Shown here piece by piece: positions 32,926-43,470 of a DNA stretch of 64,000 nt. Under the pieces are notes generated by a model. That model was given only the letters and a program-made list of their open reading frames with translations, ran no database searches and was not told where the DNA came from. Position 1 is the stretch's first letter. Each line of letters begins with the position of its first letter. The stretch is from contig NW_026947489.1 of the NCBI RefSeq assembly GCF_034190915.1, forward strand, positions 55,428,001-55,492,000, in the 5' to 3' direction. The DNA comes from Cavia porcellus. Taxonomy: Eukaryota > Chordata > Mammalia > Rodentia > Caviidae. Made by a program: the position numbers and the translations under genes.

Positions 32926-33628
32926 AGAAGGAAGATTCAGGTTCTTGGCTAATTTCATTAAGAAAGCAAACTGGAGCAGCCAGCCACATCACCACATACC
33001 CACTGGCTGACATCGGGGGACCTTCTTGCTGGTAGCCAGCATGGACCAGGAAAAGCAACCAGCCACCCACCACACACCTGCAGCCACCACTGGGGAATCT
33101 TGGTGTAACTGTGTGGGTCCAGAGAAGCCCGCCCTGCACCCAACTGCTCCCCAGGAACCCAGGTTTGGAGAAACACAGGTGCCTGGTCCATTCCCCTACA
33201 CCACAGATGGGCAGCCAATGCAGGAAGTGCATTATAGAATAAATGCATTAAAATCAATGATACAGCTTCAACTGCAAGAAGAATAAAATGTGAATGAATA
33301 AGTTACAAATGGATGAAATGGAGTGGTCATTAATCTTATGAAAATATGGCCAGTTTTACCAGTATCAAACTCACAGTAAAGCAGTGAGATACCATTCTGT
33401 CTAGAAAGCTGACAATTTAAAACAGAAAGTAAGAGAAACCTCTAGGGTTGACGGTGCATCAGTGACATGGGACCTGTGCTCCATGGTGGGCATATACCCT
33501 GGGGCAGTCTTTATCTGATGATGACAGATACCCAAATCTTAAAAATGTTTAATCTTTGACTCAGTATCTGCATTGCTTGTGATTTACAAACACTTTGAAT
33601 AACACTCACACAAAAATATTTATTCCAA
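32926..33628. other. Unique non-coding DNA
   Basis: Two opposite overlapping ORFs (86-109 codons) at 32,903-33,286 without domains. No repeat recognised. Confidence 0.4.
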
Positions 33629-33830
33629 ACCAGGTGTGGTTATGCAGGTCTATAATCCTAGCACTTGGGAGACTGAGGCAGGAGGATCACCAGGTTGCAC
33701 TCAGCCTAGGCAATTTAGTTTGAACCCTGTCTCAAACTAAAAAATAAATGAAAGGTCCAGGGATGTAGCTCATTGTGAAAGCATTGGGTTCACAAAACCA
33801 ATGGATTATATTTCACTACCATGTCTTCAC
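33629..33830 (+). mobile_element. Composite B1+ID SINE (B1-dID/MEN-like)
   Basis: The B1 half ('accaggtgtggttatgcagg', 'ataatcctagcacttgggag', 'actgaggcaggaggatcacc', 'ctgtctcaaactaaaaaat') is followed directly by a diverged ID half ('gtccagggatgtagctcatt', 'gaaagcattgggttcac'). It is the same fusion order as the minus-strand copies read in reverse. Confidence 0.85.
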
Positions 33831-34164
33831 ACACATAAGGGGGAAGTCATGCTGTATGACTAACAGGCATCAGTACTCTCCCTGGCTCCTTCTCTAAGCC
33901 TGCAGCTCTTGGTGTTCTTTAGGGCCTGCCCTGGGGCTTGTGAGTCCCACTGTGTGCTCCACAGCCTGGTTTTCAGTGTCTCCCATTTTATCATTTTAGT
34001 TGCCAGGGGTGGTACGGTGCAGCTGTCACTAGGATAAGCAGTGTCTCTGTGGGAGCACAGCCTTCCCCGGCAGAAGATGGAGCCTTGGAGACGGTGGTTA
34101 TTCAGACTGAGGCGGGACCCTGGCAGGAGTGGGTACTGTGCCACTGTTCTGGGAGGTTCGCAAA
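33831..34164. other. Unique non-coding DNA
   Basis: No feature recognised. Confidence 0.4.
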
Positions 34165-34258
34165 TTTGTTGGTTTGTTTTTGGGGTGAGGTGTGCTGGGG
34201 AGGGAACCCAAGGCCTTCACACTGAGAGAGTGAAGGCCCCCTACATCCCAGGCCCCCA
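34165..34258 (-). mobile_element. ID SINE (old)
   Basis: 'ggtgtgctggggagggaacc', 'caaggccttcacactgagag' and 'ccctacatcccaggcccc' are the reverse complement of a diverged ID element after a T/G-rich run. Confidence 0.7.
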
Positions 34259-34319
34259 TCTTATTTTTAAATTTAATATCTTAAATTAAGACATAAGTCA
34301 CTAAATTGTTTAACTATTA

Positions 34320-34840
34320 TTTCCGGATTCCTTACTGGTTTTTAAGAGATCTTTCCTTTCATGATCGCTAGCTGCAATCCCATCATTAAGGTCTGAAAGT
34401 CTATCCTCAGTTTCATTCAAGGAGCTCTGCCAGTTTTCAGTGCAGTTTTTAATACCCTGGATTCTAATCTGTCTGGTCTGTTTCATGCATTCTGATTCTT
34501 TCCTATATTGTTCATTTAATATTCAATTCATTTTTCTATGCTCTTCTTTTTTTTAATCTATGTCTTCTTTAGACATGATCAACAATTCTTTCACTGTGGT
34601 TGGCATTTCTTCTTTTACCTGAGAGTATTTCCGATATGATTTCTCTTACAGCCTCATGAAGTTGTTTCTTGATTTAGTTGGTATCATTTCAGAAACTTCA
34701 GGTGTGCGACATCTAATTTATTCCATGTCTGTGTCTCTGGCCTTGTTTTGTGTGGGCTGGAGGTCTGAGACTGTATTTTGCTCCTTTGTTTTGACATTTT
34801 CCTGAGTTCCTCTGGGCGAGTGGATTTGCATTTGTACAAA
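34320..34840 (-). pseudogene. L1 5'/ORF1 fragment
   Basis: Read on the minus strand, positions about 34,440-34,380 encode ENWQSSLNETEDRLSDLND, which fits the coiled-coil region of L1 ORF1 proteins. Upstream on minus (toward 34,600-34,720) there is decayed ORF1/5' sequence with Lys/Glu-rich potential and stops. No frame is long enough to be functional. ORF1p is the RNA-binding chaperone of L1. It lies directly downstream (in minus sense) of the L1 3' end at 34,848-35,920, so two L1 insertions, or a rearranged one, are head to tail. Confidence 0.65.
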
Positions 34841-34847
34841 TACCAAT

Positions 34848-35920
34848 TTTTTTTTAATTTTAAACAGAAAAACAGAAAAAAGGATAGAAATGATACAGTA
34901 TTTCAAAAAAGAAACAAAAAGTAGGAAATTAACACTATTATATTGTACATTGTTAGAATTAGTTGTTCAGGTTATAAAATCTAGATACAAAAGTGAGCAA
35001 TCAAACAATGAAAGCACAAACTGTTCTTTTTAATGAACTAACAGAGTGGTAGCGAGGTTATCTATCTGGCGGACATATTACATACATAAATTTGTATGTG
35101 TTTACCAACATACATATAATTTTTCCTTTCTTCCTTTTTTCCTTTCCCCTATCCCAGGAGTTCTGTCCTTCTGAGCACTTTCTTTCCCTTTCATTATTAC
35201 AACATCTATTGTACATTTTTGGTCTTATTACTCTTTTAGTTTTTTATTACTTATTTTTTACACTAGAGAGACAATATGATATTTATACATGTGACTCTGA
35301 TTTATTTCACTTATGAGGATAGTATCAAGTTGCCTCCATTTACCTATAAAAGCCTCGAGATCAACTTTTTTTTTTCATCGGTACCAGGGATTGAACTCAC
35401 GATTCCGCGCTTGCAAGGCAAGCTGAGCTAAATCCCCAGCCCCGAGATCATCTTTTTATAGCTGAGTAATATTCCATTGTATAAAAATATCACATTTCTT
35501 TCATCCATTCTATGGTTGATGGACATTTTGGTTGTTCCCAGGATTTAGCTATTACATGGTGCTATAAACATGGTGCATATATATCACCGTGACATGACAT
35601 TAATTTTTCTGGGAAAATACTCAGCAGGAGAATAGCTGGATTGAATAGACTCTCCAATCCTAGTTTTTTGAGGAATCTCCATACTTATTTCCACAGTGGC
35701 CACCCCAGTCTACACTCCCACCAACAGTGGAGAAGTGTTCCTTTTTCCCCGCATCCTCACCAATACTTGTTATCAGTTGATTTTTTGATGGCAAGCTATT
35801 CTTTTTGAAGTAAGATGGAATCTCAAAGTCATTTTAATTTGTATTTCTTAAATGACCAGTGATGGTAAACAGTTCTTCTTGTATATATTTACCATTTGTC
35901 AAACACCAAATGTTAAATAT
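34848..35920 (-). pseudogene. L1 3' end with nested ID SINE
   Basis: It begins on plus with T9 (poly(A) tail reversed) and A-rich 3' region, and continues to the reverse complement of the ORF2 end: 'gctgagtaatattccattgt', 'tttggttgttcccaggattt', 'cttatttccacagtggccac', 'acactcccaccaacagtgga', 'ttttccccgcatcctcacca' and 'tttcttaaatgaccagtgat'. No intact ORF. The ID at 35,371-35,443 is nested inside. The 3'-most region resembles the small insertion at 15,679-15,844. Confidence 0.85.
35371..35443 (-). mobile_element. ID SINE, young, with target-site duplication
   Basis: Poly(T), CATCGGTACCAGGGATTG, 'gcgcttgcaaggcaagctga', then AATCCCCAGCCCC. Flanks are GAGATCAACTTTTT (35,357-35,370) and GAGATCATCTTTTT (35,444-35,457), with one mismatch. 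Inserted into the L1 above. Confidence 0.95.
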
Positions 35921-36963
35921 TTATGACAGGCTACTCCATATCTGATTTTAATACAAAATACGATCCTAGTCATTTGCATGTTTATTGAGTAGCTATTATG
36001 CAGAGGATACATTGTGGTTAAAACAGTAAAACCAAAAGTTCACTTTCCACATTTTTATAACTCTAATCATATTGATTCGTTCTTTATACAAAGAGCTTTT
36101 TAGATGGTTAGTATTCTCAATAGATTAAGGGTTTTCTGCAAGCTCTAGGGCTCTCTGATACCTGAGTGTGCTCAGTCAGAGACCATATACCTGCTCAGGA
36201 AGGTCCTCGAGCACCAGTGTAGCACCAGGGATGGGCTTCACGGCAAATAGTTTTCCCACATGTAAGGGTTATATGTTTCAGGGTGAATCAAAGAGTACAT
36301 ACATCTGCCTCACCTGCAGGGTTCAAGCTTCTGTGAGAATCTAATGCTACAGACTTTACGTGACAATGCCAGCGGTGAAGAGCAGCTGTAAACACAGATG
36401 AAGCTTTACTTGTTCACCTGTTCCCCTTCTGCTGTTTAGCTGGTACCTAACAGAAACCCTCAGGAGTCAGGAATCTAAGTCCCAGGGCCTATTCTAGCAT
36501 TGGGTACACGACTGAGCTAACTTAATTCACTTAACAAGCAATTATTTAGCATCTATCAACAAAAGGAATATCCTCTCTTTCACAGCCTGAGAGTCTCGTG
36601 TGGGACACTTTGTTGGGTAATTTTATCACAATAAAGTATGCTATGGGACACAAGTTGCCATGAGAGGTAATAGATGTCCAATGGGGAAAAAGGAGGGAAA
36701 ATTGGGTTAAAATAATACGTGCCTTTTTGCAGACTCTTTGAGCCCTTAACATTCTATACATATTATAGAGCTTCAGAAAATCATGGTATTCAGTATTTTC
36801 CAATTGTATTTAAAATGATGATATAAAAATTAGAATAGCTACTGCAATTGATTTTCTTTTTTCTTGTGCTAAATTCTTACAAGAAGTAATCATGTAAATC
36901 CTACAAAGTGATAAAGCAAAACAAGTTTGGAGTTCTATGGAAGATATAGAAATATCCTTCATG
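35921..36963. other. Unique AT-rich non-coding DNA
   Basis: A weak L2/MIR-like patch ('gtttattgagtagctattat', 'gatacattgtggttaaaaca') lies at 35,978-36,035. Otherwise nothing recognised. Confidence 0.4.
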
Positions 36964-37042
36964 CAGGGACAGGGGTTTAGCTCAGCATAAGTGCCTGAAT
37001 GGCAAATGTGAATTTGATCCCTGGTACCAAAAAAAAAAAAAT
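36964..37042 (+). mobile_element. ID SINE with target-site duplication
   Basis: CAGGGACAGGGGTTTAGC, 'aagtgcctgaatggcaaatg' and GATCCCTGGTACC with A13 tail. Flanks are ATATCCTTCATG (36,952-36,963) and ATATTCTTCATG (37,043-37,054), with one mismatch. Confidence 0.92.
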
Positions 37043-38899
37043 ATATTCTTCATGTAAGCTTTTTTTTAATAGTGACCTTCAGTCACTACTAAAACTAAAA
37101 TAGGAATGTGAAACTTATTAAAGGTGTCTGAGTTGGTGTCAGAATTTAGATATCAATGAACTTTATAGAAACAAAATTTTACGTGAACAACATTTGTAAC
37201 AAGAAACCTTAATTTCCTGTCACCAGAACGTGTGTTCTAAAAAATGAATAAATTGACCTCTTGCATGGAATTCCCAGAAAGGGAAACCTGTATTTTTTGG
37301 CATCACATTGTACTTTTCTTCATTATTTCAATGATCATTTCTTTGCAATGGGAAGCAGAAGAACAATATCATGACTATTATGCTACAATTCCTCCCACCC
37401 TAGGAGCACAGTAGTCTAGCATGGGTACTGATTTTAATGTGAGACACACCCAGAGGCAATTTTTAATGATTGCATCTGATGAATTTGAGCAACTGTGACT
37501 TCCCAAAACTCTGATAAATAGCCTGGAAACTCCCATTCTAAAACAATAGTGCTTGTTGGGGAGCCTTTCCAACAGGCCAGGCTGGCCAATCATGTAGTAA
37601 TGGATTGCTGTAATTAAGCATCCTGACAGGAAATGGACTTGTTTATGTTCCCAATCAGTGTTCCCTGCTCAGTTTCACAGCCTGAGCTGAAGGCAAAAAT
37701 GAGCAGAGAAGTATGAAAGAAGCAGCGCCTGTGGGACACAGACACACAAGTCTCACTTCTAGAGCCCAGAGAACTGAGGGTTCAGTGTTGTCCCCCCCTC
37801 CCAGCTCTGTCACACCAGCTATGTGCACGCAGGACGCCACAAAGCAAAGAATCCGCTGTGTTCCAGCCCCTGGGGTTAACCAAACAGGATAATTCAGGGG
37901 CAACCTTGAGTCCCTCCTCCTCCTTCACCACTCCTACTTAATCCATCACAAACGCTCTCAATCCCACCTCAGAAAAATGTTTGAGCCAAATCTCTTCCCA
38001 TTGCTCGTCACGCTCAATAGTTCCTGTGCGCATCTTTCCTGGACAACTTTTCTTCATTTCACCAAACTTGAGTCGACTCTTTAATGCAGCTCTTAACCTG
38101 CTGCCTGAGTTATTTCTCTAAATCACAGATTATCTGATGAGTCCACTTCCCCCAAAATTCCTCATTGGCCTTATTTACCTGCCATGTTATCTCCCAAAAT
38201 GGGATCCGGAGAACACTGATTGTACACAATTTTAATAGATATTATTTGAAGTAAGGAATTTTTGTAAGGCCAACTAGCATTGGGCTTTCCAAATTAAAAG
38301 GTGTATTAACTATACTTTAATCCCAAAATTTCCAAGAGCCTTATGGGTGTCATTGGGTATCGTATACAATACATGGGGCTTTCCAAACACATCAATCCTG
38401 AAAATTTTTCAAGAGTAAGAATAAGGATCTATGAAGTATAGTTCAGAAGACTCTGGCTGTAAAGTATAAGATAAAGATTTTCAAATCCTGATCCTAAAAT
38501 TTCCTTTAGGTCATGATGACATGGATTCAGATATAACACAAGTAGTGATTGGTTCCACTGGCCCCAGTGGTGTTTATCTGAGATTGTTTCTGCATTGGCT
38601 ACAGACTCTCTGCTCCTGGCCTATGCTGGACACAACAGTCGCCCTCTCCCACTGCACTGGACTTCCCCTTCCTCTGCTGTGCAGGAATTCCAGCAGCGCT
38701 GCTCCCAAATGATCCTGCACTCTGTCTCGGATCCCCTGCTTGTGCAGAACTGTTCGGCAGGTCAACCTCAGTGGGAAACAATGAGGCTGGCCAGAAGAGA
38801 TATCACGGCCTCCAGAATTATGTCACCGAGTTGACTCAGCCTGGCAACCAGGATCTCCGGGTGGCCCCATCCCCATCCTAGTCTTCTAATTATCAGGAC
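37043..38899. other. Unique non-coding DNA
   Basis: Largely repeat-free by eye. Several overlapping ORFs at 38,521-38,834 on both strands have no domain. No gene claimed. Confidence 0.4.
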
Positions 38900-39090
38900 A
38901 GCGGTGACTAAGAATGGACAGTGGAAACAGCCTCAGATTCTAGCTCTGTCTGCACGAGTTGCAGCTGGGACTTCAATCTATTTGTGTCTGAGTTTCTACG
39001 TCTGTAAATGGGGGGGACTGATGGCAGTGCCCTGGCCCTGTACTTGTTTTTGTAACTGAGATGATGCATGTAAAGTGCTTTCATTGAAGT
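38900..39090 (+). mobile_element. MIR SINE
   Basis: 'ggacagtggaaacagcctca', 'gattctagctctgtctgcac', 'gtgtctgagtttctacgtct', 'gtaaatgggggggactgatg' and 'gatgatgcatgtaaagtgct' follow the sense MIR order almost completely. Confidence 0.85.
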
Positions 39091-39599
39091 CATTACACAA
39101 TTTACAGTCAGTAAGTCAAGGTCAAGCCTGATTTATGGGCCCAACCTCACCCACCACCACAGGTTTATCTGAACATTGCAGCATTCATATTGTCCATGAC
39201 ATGGCTCCTGGAACAGAAGCAAAATTAAGTCTTTGCAGCAGAGATCATGGTGCCCACAAAGCCTACCCTATTTATTATCTAGGCCCATGTAAAAAAAATT
39301 TTTCCAAACCTTGCAATAAATGGTAACTTACCAGTCTGCTCCATTTGAATCCCACCACTCACCATTGCTTGGTAAGCCCAGAAATTTCCTCTCTGTACTT
39401 TTTTTAGGCATTCTCCTCACTCAAAATACCCTTCCCTAGCCTGGACAGTAAACATATAACATGATCCTTGACTCTAGGAGCACTTGGAGAGGAGTCTTCC
39501 TTCTCTTCCCAGATCTGAAATACTGTGATTTTATTGTCTTAACTCTCAAACAACTGAAACTGGCATCTTCCTAACACAACTCTCTTTATTTATGTGAAC
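39091..39599. other. Unique non-coding DNA
   Basis: No feature recognised. Confidence 0.4.
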
Positions 39600-39755
39600 T
39601 TTGTTTTTGTTTTTTGTTTGTTTGTTTGTCTGTTTTTTGAGACAAGGTCTCATTATCCAGTTCAGGCTGGCTTTGAGCTCACTTTGTAGCCCAGACTGGT
39701 CTCGAACTTGTAATGAGCCTCCTGAATGCGGGGATTACAGGCTTATGCAAAAGTC
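39600..39755 (-). mobile_element. B1-like SINE with internal duplication
   Basis: (TTTG)n tail, 'ttttgagacaaggtctcatt', 'caggctggctttgagctcac', 'tttgtagcccagactggtct', 'gagcctcctgaatgcgggga' and 'ttacaggcttatgc'. Confidence 0.92.
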
Positions 39756-39954
39756 AGGACACTGTTTCTAGATTCAGCTTTGTGTGTCTCTGTTCTTCTT
39801 TCATTTTAACATAAGACCTCAATAATTATTTATGGAATGAATGGCAGCCACACTACGCCAGTGTACACTGCCACACCCTCAGACATGCTGTCTTCCACCC
39901 TGTAGGAAGCAATTTGAGCATTTTCTTCTCCTCCAACCCATAGTTTGGGGAAGT

Positions 39955-40350
39955 GTGGCTTTGTTACTTCTCTCACTGCTGAGACAAAATACCCAACACC
40001 TACAACTGTAGGTTTAGGAGGAAAGGTTTATTGTGACTCAGAGTTTGTATAGGCTTCAGTCTATAGTCTGCTGGGTTCAAGGCAGCATGGCAGAAGCAAA
40101 AAAGCTAATAGCATGGCTGTGGGAAGCAGAAAAAAAGTTCAAGGGAAGAGGAAAGAAGATAGAGCCTTCCAGGCCACACCCCAGGGGCCACCTCTTCCCA
40201 CAAGACTTCACCTCCCAACATCTCCTTTGCTATAGTCACCTACAGACTAATCCACTCACAAGTATCACGCCCCCAGGATCGCCACCCAAAAGCCCCACCT
40301 ATGAGTACATGAGGCTTTGAGGGACATCTAGACATAAACTACAAGTGTAT
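39955..40350 (-). mobile_element. MaLR-type LTR fragment (copy 4 of the family, best preserved)
   Basis: 'cactgctgagacaaaatacc', 'aggaggaaaggtttattgtg', 'aaggcagcatggcagaagca', 'ttccaggccacaccccaggg', 'aagacttcacctcccaacat', 'gccccacctatgagtacatg' and 'gacatctagacataaact'. This copy shows all modules shared by the copies at 246, 10,641 and 18,285. Confidence 0.7.
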
Positions 40351-40748
40351 AACACCAAAACAGCACCTCAGAGACTTAGTCTGAGCCAAGATACATCTGG
40401 AATCCACAGGAGACAGTTTCTTATTACTGGACACAAATAACAACTCCCACTCTCAGCTCAGGACCACCACAGACTGGGTGTCTTCCTCTCCTTCTTCTCT
40501 GTCTTCAATAATGGCAAACTACATCAGGCACAGTCATGATAGACATATACACACTCACATATACACACATGATAGATACAGATAGGATGACAGATATGCA
40601 TATACATATACATGTATACATATAGCATTTAAATTACATATAGTCTAACATACTGCTGAATACTAATAAAACAGACAGATGTGGCCGCAACCCAGTTTAG
40701 ACACTGGACCATCATCAGTGGCTGGGACAATACCAGCTTCTCTGTCAC
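40351..40748. other. Unique DNA with an AT/AC-rich low-complexity patch
   Basis: At 40,540-40,650 the sequence is dominated by ATACACAC, GATAGATAC and ATATACATATAC words. No other feature. Confidence 0.5.
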
Positions 40749-40750
40749 TC

Positions 40751-40782
<32 letters not shown>

Positions 40783-40786
40783 CTTC
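40749..40786. repeat. (CT)n(CTAT)n microsatellite
   Basis: CT dinucleotides followed by about five CTAT units. Confidence 0.95.
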
Positions 40787-40879
40787 CACCATGGGTAGCT
40801 TCTATCCTGATTTTCATATGATTTAACTTCTTACTTTTCATTCCATCCTCCCCCATGTCTAAACAAGCCATGGTGGACT

Positions 40880-41755
40880 CTTACCAGTTTCAGATTTGTA
40901 CAAATGCATCCCTCTATAACTTTCTTTCTTGCTTGTGGGTACTTTGTTTTTAAAGTATACCAATATGGATACAGGGAAAGGCACTTTGTTTTCACTGCAC
41001 ACATTGCTTCCTGAGTGTACCAAATTCTATTTATCCAATCCCCTGCTGATAGACATACTGTGTTGTTTTTAATTTTTTACTATTATGAATAATGACATTA
41101 CATATACTTTCTCAATTATATCTCTTATAGTGTAATTGCTGAGTTGCAGGAATATTCTGCTTTGCTAATTAGTGCTAGACTGTTTGCTAAGGCACCTGTG
41201 CGAGTCACACAATGTGAATATAACAATGTAATAGCATTATGCAAAACCCCTCTTTGCTTTGGAACCTCTGCAACACTTTGTATTTGCATTATATTTGCCA
41301 GTTAAGTATCGGTTGAGATTCTTGAGTAGTTTTAGAATGTATAGCTCCCTGCTTGACAGCAAGAGTGGTCGCTTTTTATAAATTGATTGAGCACTTGTCT
41401 TTTCTCTCCAGTGAAATATATCTTTTGCCCATTCTTCTTAGAACTTTTTCTTACTGATTTTTTTTTCATTGACTTTGATCTCTTTCCTAAAGATTTGGAG
41501 AAATCTTTGTTTTTTTCAGTACTGGGAATTGAACCCAATACTCTTACACTGAGCTACATCTGAACCTCTTTTTATTTTTTTATTTGGAGACAATGTCTCA
41601 CTAAATTGCCCAGCCTGGGTTCAAACTTAATCATCCCCCTGCCTCAGCCTCCCCAACTGCTGGGATTACAGGCATTAACCACCGAAGAATCTCTGTTACA
41701 TATTCTGGATCTTAATGTTTTGTCTATTTTGTATGTTACAATTAGCTTCCTTGAA
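40880..41755 (-). pseudogene. L1 3' fragment with nested composite SINE
   Basis: Reverse complement of an old L1M-type ORF2 end/3' region: 'atttatccaatcccctgctg', 'tttttactattatgaataat', 'tctcttatagtgtaattgct', 'atatatcttttgcccattct', then (after the SINE) 'acatattctggatcttaatg' and 'ttttgtctattttgtatgtt'. The composite SINE at 41,510-41,690 is nested, with GAAATCTTTG/GAATCTCTG flanks as decayed duplications. Confidence 0.75.
41510..41690 (-). mobile_element. Composite B1+ID SINE (B1-dID/MEN-like)
   Basis: TTTTTTTCAGTACTGGGAATTG, 'aacccaatactcttacactg' and 'agctacatctgaacctc' (reverse ID), a TTTATTTTTTTATTTG linker, 'gagacaatgtctcactaaat', 'ccctgcctcagcctccccaa' and 'ctgctgggattacaggcatt' (reverse B1). 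The clearest dimer in the window. Confidence 0.92.
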
Positions 41756-42271
41756 ACTTCAAGAGGGTCCCTAACTTAAGGAGCTGACTCCAGAGAGCTT
41801 CATGCCCTGATACCAAATCTATCTCACCTCCTAATACCAGATTCTTGGGGACTGAAGACACACAGGCAGGGCCGATCATATATTTCCCTGTGGGCTTGTA
41901 CAGATGCCTAAAAGTCCTGTGGCAATCCTTTTTATGATAGTAGTCACCAAACCTAGAATTTTAAGTTTCCAGATAGTGCTCAGTATGTACCGGTTTAACT
42001 ATGGCATCCTCAGGATCATGGGGTACAGTTTCCCTTGTCCATCTTCCCACACACTTCCCAGTAAGACAGGACAAAGGATGACGGACATTACCAGGAAGAG
42101 AGACAAGTCATCGGCACTATACACAGAAGCAATCAGAAAAGTGCTACTTTTGATCCTTTATTTTTTAATCTGGCGCTGTTCACAGGACCAATCAAAGCAT
42201 GCTCTTTCCAGTTCTTCATTGGTTGTGCACGGTTCCCAGTCATCATCTGCATACAGCAGGAAGCCAAGGGA
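41756..42271. other. Unique non-coding DNA
   Basis: A 150-codon ORF (41,904-42,356) starts here and ends inside the next SINE. No domain is visible. Confidence 0.35.
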
Positions 42272-42425
42272 GTTTTTGTTTTTGTTTTTGTTTTTGTTCT
42301 TGTTTTGTTTTGTCTTTGAGACATGGTCTCGCTCCAGCATTTCAGGCTGGCCTTGAGTTCCCAATGATCCTCCTGCCTCAGCCTCTTGAGTGCTGAAATT
42401 ACAGGCATGTGTCACCACACCTGGT
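42272..42425 (-). mobile_element. B1-like SINE
   Basis: (GTTTTT)n tail, 'tctttgagacatggtctcgc', 'ttcaggctggccttgagttc', 'atcctcctgcctcagcctct' and 'gaaattacaggcatgtgtca'. Confidence 0.92.
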
Positions 42426-43179
42426 TCAAGGGAGCGTTCTCATAGGACAGTTTACACATGACATGAGGCCAGTGAGTATCTGATAGGACAGTTCTGATGC
42501 CTTATTTGCATGCGTGGGATTCAGAGATTTGGGATATAAAAGACCCCTTTCCCTTAATCCTCAAAGCCACTTTGAGTTTTCCTCCTCTCATTTTACAGAT
42601 TATATTCTTTTCCACTTTCCATAAATGTAAACCCTCCCTAGCTTTCCTACGTGTCTTGTCCAGTTTTTCGTTCAGGACACCAAGACTTTGGAGAGAGGCC
42701 CCCAGGACCCTCCCTTGAGCAACACCACATCCTCTACAGTGGCAGCTCTAACGGGCACCTCTTCCTCGCCCTGTCTCAGGGACAACCTCCTGGGAAGCTT
42801 AGGAGCCTTCAGCTGAGCAACCTTCAGCTGAGCGTCTCAGTTTCTTCTAGCAAGGTCCCAGCTGAGTCCTTTAGCAGATGCCTGGGCTCTTCTAGGGTCA
42901 AAGCAGTGTATGAACCTTGGAGTCTGTTCATGAGTGAGGGTTCAGCTCTGACATTTATCCCTTGCAGTACCGCGGCCCTCACCTTGTGCACAGTGAGGCA
43001 GGATGCTGCCAGCTTTCCTCGCTGTCTAAGAGGCCTCATTAAAATGTAACAAAAGAGAGCCTCTCAGCACCCCCCCACAGCATACAGGCGACCCAGGACT
43101 TGGACCCAGCCCTTCAGCAACTTTTCCCCTGAAAAACAAGAAAGCATGAAGATAGAGCCCTGGTAAATATGTCAAAGGC
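42426..43179. other. Unique non-coding DNA
   Basis: Moderately GC-rich. ORFs of up to 132 codons at 42,651-43,049 with an antisense ORF. No domain recognised. Confidence 0.4.
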
Positions 43180-43470
43180 ATAAAATGACTTCACTTCAAC
43201 ACAAAATAGATTTTCCAGATCTGAGAAAGTTCTCCAAATTGAAAACCCAAAATCAGCTCTACTGGCAATTTTGCAAACATGCTTCATGTCTGGTGGACAG
43301 CGATTTTAAAATTCTAGAGGTAGAGGGGGTAAAATCTGCAGTCCTTTATTTTCTGAGTCCTCTTAGTATTCTTCAGGGGAAGCTGCCTCTTTCTGCAGAT
43401 GCATTAATTATCTCTCCGCCAGCCCATCCATTATCCATGGTAATTCACAAGGCATAATTGAGAACTCTGA
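43180..43470. promoter_or_regulatory. Candidate conserved non-coding element
   Basis: Repeat-free stretch with dense homeodomain-like AT cores (GATGCATTAATTATC, CCATGGTAATTCAC, GGCATAATTGAG) and a retained CTCTCCGCC. This texture is common in mammalian developmental enhancers. No alignment is available, so this is only a suggestion. Confidence 0.2.

Noticed and set aside
41904..42356. 150-codon plus ORF
   Set aside because: It ends inside a B1-like SINE and has no recognisable domain, so it is probably a chance frame.
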